Below, in pieces: positions 58,322-64,000 of a stretch of 64,000 nucleotides of DNA. The first letter of the stretch is position 1. Each line of letters begins with the position of its first letter. Under the pieces are notes generated by a model. It was not told where the DNA came from. It searched no databases and saw only the letters and a program-made list of their open reading frames with translations. This DNA is from Ophiobolus disseminans (Eukaryota > Ascomycota > Dothideomycetes > Pleosporales > Phaeosphaeriaceae), in NCBI GenBank assembly GCA_010093685.1, contig MU006234.1, forward strand, positions 611,668 to 675,667, written 5' to 3'. The position numbers and the translations under genes are program-made.

Positions 58322-59824
58322 TCATGACTTCAGGGGCTGCAATGATGGCTCAGGGGTTGTCTCCACGCCTTCCATTGGCCCGCCATCACGTCCCTTGCCG
58401 ATGCCCCCTCCTTTGGCGTCTGTCGGTGTGCTCAGCTTCTCTTTTGGGTACGGCTCGAGGTCCTTGTGACTCGTCGAGAACGTTGAGATGACGGGCGTGT
58501 ATGATGCGTGATCAGCTTGCGTGGGTGTCCTCGCTTCTGGCCCAGCCGATATGGGACTGAGAAGGCTTTCAGGTCCGGCGTTCGCCTCCTGGGAGTGCAA
58601 CGCGCCATTCATAAGCCCGTTCAAACCACCCTCGATGTCGCGAAGGAGTCGCACGTATTCCTCTGGGACGAGTCCGCTCTCACCAGTCTTGGGATCTTGT
58701 GCTACTAGCCAGCCTTGGCCATGTCGATAAGACACCAGAATTATTTGACCTTCTACAAGAGGCAGTTCGTTGTCGTTTTCTCGGGCAAAGTCAAACAATG
58801 CAACCGCCTTGCCGTGCATCTCTTCGTCTGGCGAAGCGATAGTGAACTGGTAGTCGCGCGAGATGCGATTCTCGTCCTGGATGTAGTCCTCTGCTTCCGA
58901 CATGTCTTCATCCGAATGATAGTTTGGTCCTTCGCCTGCTGCATAAGTACGCGGAGGTAGAAGGGTCGCAAAGTGAGAGTCTCGCCGCGACGCGCCTTCA
59001 GGCACCCCTAGACTTGACGAGCCCGGTGGGTATGTGATGTACTCGCCGCCGGAGCCGTTCGCGTCGTTGGCCTCGCTCACAGCGCGGCTTTGACTGCTTT
59101 CGCCGTTCATGCCTGCGAGTGGCGCCCGTCTTTGCTGCTCTGGATAACCTCTCCTGCCCCGAGTGTGGTCGAAATCGACAGTGTTGGACTTTTGCTTCCT
59201 GTGTCGCGCGCCATGGTGGCTTGTGACCACTGGGCTAGAGATGTCCTCATCCTCGCTATAGGGCGGGCCGTCCGCGAAGGATGTCTGTGGGAGCTGCTCG
59301 CCGTTCGGATCCCACGAGTCCGATGACCAATTACCGCGATCGCTCCGCCATGCCACCGGCGGTGGGTCTGATAGACGCCTGCTCACCTCGCTTGCAGGTG
59401 TCGATATGTCAGAAAGCTGTTCCGGGAGAGGTCCGTAGAAGAGTGGATGTAGTGGGTCGTAGGCGAAGTCCCGCACCAGCGAGTAGGGGAGGCTCGAGTG
59501 GAATATGGGGAAGGCGGTCGACTGTGGCCGTGATCGCATCGAGGGCTGTGCAGCGGATGTGTTGGAGAAAGTGGACACCCGTTTGTTCAGGTATGAGCTG
59601 GCTCGCTCCAGTTTCGCTCGGGATGGTGGGGAGGTGACCAGCGGCGGTAGAGAGGTGCGGTTTGCGCCAACTGAGGTCGCAGAGCCGGGCTCGCTGCGGG
59701 GAGATAATATATCGGCGGCCATGGTGAAGTGTCGCTCACGCCCGCGAGCCTCGACACCCTCGGTTATGTGGTGCAGCCGCTGCGATTCGGCCGGGAATGC
59801 CTGAGGCGGTGTGGTGTCGGTCAT
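58322..59824 (-). CDS. NBP2: NBP2-like SH3-domain adaptor
   Basis: A single exon of 500 aa, ATG at 59824. The N-terminal 330 residues are mostly disordered and Ser/Pro-rich, with an ordered patch (PFYGPLP- and RDFAYDPLHPLFYG-type). An acidic SEAEDYIQDENRISRDYQFTIASPDEE segment leads into one SH3 domain at about 335-395 (AVALFDFARENDNELPLVEGQIILV, GWLVAQDPKTGESGLVPEEYV). This order matches fungal Nbp2, an adaptor that brings the Ptc1 phosphatase to HOG and cell-wall MAP-kinase cascades by binding Pro-rich motifs. A second in-frame Met lies at residue 35. Family assignment rests on the SH3 domain and its preceding segment. Confidence 0.82.
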   Translation of the reverse strand: MTDTTPPQAFPAESQRLHHITEGVEARGRERHFTMAADILSPRSEPGSATSVGANRTSLPPLVTSPPSRAKLERASSYLNKRVSTFSNTSAAQPSMRSRPQSTAFPIFHSSLPYSLVRDFAYDPLHPLFYGPLPEQLSDISTPASEVSRRLSDPPPVAWRSDRGNWSSDSWDPNGEQLPQTSFADGPPYSEDEDISSPVVTSHHGARHRKQKSNTVDFDHTRGRRGYPEQQRRAPLAGMNGESSQSRAVSEANDANGSGGEYITYPPGSSSLGVPEGASRRDSHFATLLPPRTYAAGEGPNYHSDEDMSEAEDYIQDENRISRDYQFTIASPDEEMHGKAVALFDFARENDNELPLVEGQIILVSYRHGQGWLVAQDPKTGESGLVPEEYVRLLRDIEGGLNGLMNGALHSQEANAGPESLLSPISAGPEARTPTQADHASYTPVISTFSTSHKDLEPYPKEKLSTPTDAKGGGIGKGRDGGPMEGVETTPEPSLQPLKS

Positions 59825-61549
59825 GCGCGGAGGATTGCTTATAGTAGCGGGTCTGAGTGGTCAGCAGTGTTCTCGATGCCTTGAAACGCGGCGGAGCAGA
59901 GTTTGGTGGCAGCGCAAGTGTCATGGGCGAGGACGGCGACGTACCGGCGCGGAAAAGGGCTCCCTTTGGCCTGCGCACAAGGCGCACTCGGTGCTCTCAA
60001 ATCACAGAGAAGCGGTACCTGGAAGGCGGCTGCTGGGTACGGATATGGCTGATGGCGCAGCGACTCGATGTTTGTCAGAATGTTTCGAGGGTGACGGCGG
60101 CCAATGGGTCGGGCGGGCGGCGCCTGAGGGCTTCTGGAAGGGCAGCAGGCTACGGAAATGCGCCCAGCGATTGGGACGGACGCAGGCGGGACTGAAGATA
60201 TTTGCAGTGGGCAGCGGCTGGGGAAGCGCTCGCCGGGGGTTGTGGGGGTCTGGCCTGGCGCTAACACTCACCCAGTGAAGGCCCAAAGACGTGCGCGAGT
60301 GCGGGACACACGCAAGACGGGCAGGAGCGCGGCTGAAGTTGCAGCAGGGTGCGGCGCTGAGTTGGGCGGGCACAATTGTGCGCGGTGAAGTGCGAGGGTG
60401 GTAATGGCGGCCGTGGTCTCGTCGAAGCGCGTGGTGCTGGACTGGACGGTCGACCAAATGCAGGCTATTATTAGAATGACGGCGGGGGAACAGCTAGACG
60501 CCGATTCACTGGTTTCAGACGGGGTGCAGGCGCATCAGCGAGCGCAACCGCTGGAGGAGGGAATTGCGGTGGAAAGAAGAGCTGCAGCAAATTTGACGGA
60601 AAAAGCGCCTTCGAGAAATGGTCGCGCCTCGCTGGCCGGCCGAGGGGGCTGAGAAGTTCGCGGCTCTGGTCTTGGGATGTTCGTTGTAAGCCGTGCCTGC
60701 TTTCACCCTAGCCTCTCACGTGTGCGTTTCAGATTCACCGTGCTAACGCAGTAGGGCCCCGTTGGCGCAGCGCTCTACAGCCGTCCGTCCAGTCTTCAGT
60801 CTTCGAGTGCTCGAGGGATCATGCTGAAGACGCCCACAGAATACCATGACGGCACCACGCTCGTCCCCGTCGGCAAGGCTTGCTTCCCAACATGCACTCG
60901 AGCATGTCGAGCCGGCTTGCCCTGTCTGTGGCACGAGATCGCGCAATACCAACTTCCCATCAATCTCGTCTCAAAAGACCTGCTATACAATGCAATGCTA
61001 TGTCTCACTGTGCTTCAGAACAAGAAATGATGCTACTGCCACACGTCTCCGGAACGGACTCATATAAAGTCCCTCATTATTTGGCCGTGCGAGGGCGATG
61101 GTCAAGCTGCCCCGCGTCCGCTTTGGCCGGAGAGTGCCGTGATTACTAAGCCTAGCTCGCAAAAGACTCGAGCTCGAACAAAGCTTTCGGCTTGCAGTTT
61201 GCTTTACACCCACCACAGGCACTGGTGCCGCCCACCACACCATCCATCATCACAACTACCGCCTCTTCATGCCTTCATCCTCAACAGCCTGGAGCTTCGA
61301 CATTGATTGCCGTTTGTATTCACCTTGTATGTCCACCCGTTGCGCTGCCCTCACCCCATGAGATGATGAACACATATTGGAGCTGTCCTAGGCTCTAGCC
61401 TTTGAGGACTACAATAATAATATACACTGAAAATTCTGATACTCTAACAACGTCTGCCTTCGCATTCATACCATACCTTGGACGATTACCAACTGACGTT
61501 TGTGCAGAATCTGCAGGGCTGCAAGTCGCGCGTTTCTCACCAGCTCGCC
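59825..61549. other. Intergenic, promoters of NBP2-like gene and SSU72
   Basis: About 1.7 kb between divergent start codons. The left half (59830-60650) is GC-rich with overlapping frames on both strands, none with an ORF that I would defend. The right end (61200-61549) is CA/CT-rich and probably the SSU72 leader. No tRNA or repeat was found. Confidence 0.45.
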
Positions 61550-62442
61550 ATGGATCCACGTCTGAGAGCACGCCAGCAGCAGTCGGTGGCTGTTCCTCCA
61601 CCACCGCCCCCACCTCCAGTTGAACCCAGCCCAATGGGCATGGACGGCACAAACGATGCGCACGCGGAGAGTAACAAAGTACCCGACGACAAGTTCAAGC
61701 TCAAGTTTTGCACAGTGTGCGCCAGTAATCAGAACCGGTATGTACAACCTTTTTGTCCAAAACGACCAGCACTGACGAACACAGCTCCATGGAAGCACAT
61801 CTCCAGCTCGCCTCTGCGCATCTCCCCACCATATCCTTCGGAACGGGCTCACTAGTCCGTCTTCCAGGCCCGTCCATCGACAAGCCCAACGTCTACCACT
61901 TCAACAGCACCACTTACCGCTCTATTCATGATGAGCTTGCCGGCCAAAACACAGCCTTGTACACACACAACGGCTTGCTGAACATGCTGGGCCGCAATCT
62001 CAACATCAAAGGCTTTCCAGAGCGCTTCCAAGACTGGGTACCTGGCAGACCACGCCTAGAGCATGCCGAAGACAAGGGCTTTGCGGGCACCGAGTCTGGT
62101 GTCACCGATGTCATCATTACCTGTGAAGAGCGCTGTTTCGATGCCGTACTTGAAGACCTCCACAACAAGGGTGGCAAAATGAATCGCCCCGTGCACGTAT
62201 TCAACGTGGATATCAAGGATAACCACGAAGAAGCCCTAGTCGGCGGAAAGGCCATCCTCGATCTCGGCCTAAGCTTGAATAAAGCTGCCGGGGAGGAGAG
62301 GGAAGCGTTTGGCGAGAGTGGCTGGAATCAAGGTGGAGGAGCTGCCCGCTCCGGTTTCGACGAGCGAGTACCCGAAATTCTTGCTTCCTGGCAAGACAGG
62401 TGGCCCAGCATGCCCGCCTTGTGGAGCTTAGCCTGGGTTTGA
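61550..62442 (+). CDS. SSU72: RNA polymerase II CTD phosphatase Ssu72
   Basis: Two exons (61550-61737, 61785-62442), with a 47-nt intron inside the active-site motif, give 281 aa. After a Pro-rich N-terminus (PPPPPPPPVEPS) the protein has FCTVCASNQNRSMEAH: the low-molecular-weight-phosphatase-type CX5R loop, Cys 57 and Arg 63, is split by the intron at the Arg codon. Later motifs are ISFGTGSLVRLPGPS, VIITCEERCFDAVLEDL, VHVFNVDIKDNHEEA and the C-terminal WPSMPALWSLAWV. Ssu72 dephosphorylates Ser5 and Ser7 of the polymerase II CTD in the cleavage and polyadenylation factor. The 281-aa length slightly exceeds the usual length because of the Pro-rich leader and an insertion near residue 250. Confidence 0.95.
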
Positions 62443-62587
62443 GGCTGACATCGGAGTCGGCCTGTGCGTTTAGTCATGCTTTTCCTTATCACATATTTTG
62501 ATACCCATCTAGCATTAGCGAGGCGTTTCTGAGGCGAGAAAGTATTCTGCTCAAAGTTCAATGAATACTTTTCACATCCATTAACGT

Positions 62588-62624
62588 AAACCACCACTAA
62601 AAGCCCCAAACCACCGAAAGCCCC
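62588..62624 (+). repeat. Tandem pair of related short words upstream of the transposase
   Basis: AAACCACC..AAAGCCCC occurs twice in succession: 62588-62607 (with ACTA in the middle) and 62608-62624 (with G). The pair lies 40 bases before the transposase ATG and may be subterminal repeats for transposase binding. The element's terminal repeat was not identified. Confidence 0.35.
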
Positions 62625-62663
62625 AAAACATGCTAAGATCAACACCGCTTTGTTAAGTCTATC

Positions 62664-64000
62664 ATGCCTCTACAACGCAACACCTTATTACATGAACATG
62701 AAGGCAGAATTCAGCTTGCCCTTTCTGCCTTGAGTTCTGGCCAATTTCGAAGCCACCGGGCCGCTGCAGACGCCTTTAACGTCAACCGCCGCTCTCTTGA
62801 CAAACACGCCAGAGGAATACCATTTTGCCTTGAAACTCTACCTAACAGCCGTAAACTTACGCGCACCAAAGAGCAGACGATTGTCTGATATATACTCGAC
62901 CTTGGTTTGCAAGGATTTGTGCCCTGGTTGTGCGAGGTGGCAGATATGGCTGATAAACTGCTGGGTGTATGCGGTGGTGAGCTAGTTGGCAAGCACTGGG
63001 CTGAGCGCTTTGTGATGCGTTCAGCTGGGCTCAAAATGGCCTTCAATCGAGTCAAGGATAGGCAGAGGATACTGCAGGAGGATCCAGAGATCATTGGCGC
63101 GTGGTTCACGCTGGTTGAGGAGACTAAAGCCAAGTACGGCATCCACAACAACAATGTGAACAACTTCAACAAAACTGGCTTCCAGATGGGCGTGATTGGG
63201 TCTATGAAGGTCGTTATAGGCGCAGAGAGATGTGCAAGGCCTGATCTGATCTAACCAGGCAATTGCAAGTGGGTTACAGTGATCCAGAGCGTGTGCGCTG
63301 CTGGGTATGCAACCCCGCCCTTCATCATCTACAAGGGACATGTCCACATCTCTGCGTGGTATGAGGAGACCTCAATACCGCGCAATTGGAAGCTCTCAGT
63401 CTCTGAGAAAGGCTGGACAAACAACACGCTTGGTCTAGAGTGGTTGAAGCACTTTGATGCGCATACAAAGATGTGCCAGGTGGGGGTGTACCGGCTGCTC
63501 ATTTTGGACGGCCATGAGAGCCACCTCAACCAGGATTTCAAGGACTACTGCCTTGAAAATAAGATCTTGACCCTCTTTATGCCCCCTTATTTATCGCACA
63601 TCCTCCAGCCCCTTGATGTGGTCTGCTTCTTGCTGCTGAAGCGCAAGTACTCCCAGCACATCAGAGACTTGGCACACCAACGCAACTTCCACATCAACAA
63701 GGAAGGCTTCCTCCCTGCCTTCAAAGACGTGTTTTGAGACGTGTTTACGGAGGATAACTGCCAAAAGGCCTTTGAGGCAGCAGGGCTAGTCCCTCTGAAC
63801 ACGCAGGTAGTGTTGGATTGTGTTGAAGTGCGGCTGCGTACCCTGTCAGAACCCCTCCTCCCAGAGACGCTGTGGCAGTCAAAGACTCCAAGCACTACCC
63901 GTGAGTTTGGATCTCAGTCAAAGCTTGTACGCGAGTCCTTTACTCGGTTGCCTGTTACAGCCCAGGCTAGCTTCTCTCAGCTTGTAAAAGGAGCTGAACT
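62664..64000 (+). mobile_element. Pogo/Fot1-like DDE transposon, nonsense-mutated, truncated by window edge
   Basis: One reading frame from the ATG at 62664 to the window end encodes a transposase: an N-terminal helix-turn-helix (SSGQFRSHRAAADAFNVNRRSL), a CENP-B-like region (ADMADKLLGVCGG, GKHWAERFVMR), and the DDE_1 domain (TGFQMGVIG, WVTVIQSVCAAG, PPFIIYKGH, LLILDGHESHL, LQPLDVVCF). The frame carries three stops: TGA 62886-62888, TAA 63252-63254 and TGA 63735-63737; each is one C-to-T change from a sense codon. The first catalytic Asp-Glu of the family is read as Asn-Lys at 63168-63173 (G-to-A changes). Such transitions resemble repeat-induced point mutation. The element is therefore inactive. 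Its right end lies outside the window. Confidence 0.9.
62664..64000 (+). pseudogene. Transposase pseudogene of the pogo/Fot1-like element
   Basis: The coding part of the element above: no frameshift is seen across 1.3 kb, only three premature stops and at least two active-site substitutions. The frame is still open at the right window edge. The second and third catalytic aspartates (in LLILDGHESH and LQPLDVVC) are intact. The gene starts 222 bases after the SSU72 stop codon. Confidence 0.88.

Noticed and set aside
59857..60652. Several plus-strand frames upstream of the NBP2-like gene
   Set aside because: GC-rich promoter/leader sequence with overlapping frames and no protein features.
60750..60830. 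Possible tRNA-like sequence (GGCCCCGTTGGCGCAG start)
   Set aside because: No matching T-arm GGTTCGA-type sequence or acceptor stem pairing could be found downstream.

Overview
The window reads as a filamentous ascomycete chromosome segment, most likely a Dothideomycete (Pleosporales-type) plant-associated fungus. Genes sit on both strands and are split by short introns (mostly 43-95 nt) with GT..AG ends and CTNAC-like branch sites. The content is typical of such fungi: GH115 and GH62 xylan enzymes, a HET-domain protein, an EDEM mannosidase, small secreted proteins and a pogo/Fot1-like transposon with RIP-like nonsense changes. No rRNA, tRNA or CRISPR was seen. Exon joins were deduced by hand from splice motifs and reading frame. 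For almost every multi-exon gene the joined exons sum to a multiple of three.

Layout. 1-1.9 kb: a decayed minus-strand gene of unknown type with several frame lesions. 2.3-8 kb: a low-complexity nuclear protein, divergent MTC1, and a small basic UPF0390-type protein. 8.7-13 kb: secreted GH115 alpha-glucuronidase convergent with an unknown gene. 13-16.1 kb: almost gene-free. 16.1-19.2 kb: an AT-hook repeat protein whose 81-bp repeat array carries a frame-breaking 10-bp contraction, and an Arg/Asp-rich protein. 20-21.8 kb: an unrecognised gene with an unexplained internal stop. 23.5-27.4 kb: two small secreted proteins flanking an aromatic-type aldehyde dehydrogenase. 29.2-30 kb: an unknown protein with a conserved C-terminal module.

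30.2-37.8 kb holds a possible functional trio: a six-hairpin glycosidase, a divergent Zn2Cys6 regulator and an MFS transporter of the anion:cation symporter type. 38-43.4 kb: an EDEM-type GH47 with PA domain, divergent from TIM50. 43.9-46.2 kb: a membrane-anchored alpha/beta-hydrolase fused to a capping-enzyme-like cysteine phosphatase. 47.9-50.2 kb: dihydroxy-acid dehydratase with an 8-nt microexon and one splice junction that does not keep frame. 50.7-54.2 kb: 40S protein eS19 with a 5-nt microexon, divergent from a HET-domain gene. 55-57.8 kb: an SHB17-type phosphatase and secreted GH62 arabinofuranosidase. 58.3-62.4 kb: NBP2-like SH3 adaptor and SSU72 phosphatase. 62.6 kb to the right edge: a nonsense-riddled pogo/Fot1-like transposase.

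Together, GH115 and GH62 would strip the glucuronic acid and arabinose side chains of glucuronoarabinoxylan. The aldehyde dehydrogenase could handle aromatic aldehydes released from lignocellulose. The rest is mostly housekeeping: chromatin or RNA work, ER quality control, mitochondrial import, branched-chain amino acid synthesis, ribosome and RNA polymerase II CTD dephosphorylation. The most unusual observations are the hydrolase-phosphatase fusion, the two microexons, the repeat contraction, and the transposase that has lost its first catalytic aspartate by an apparent G-to-A change.
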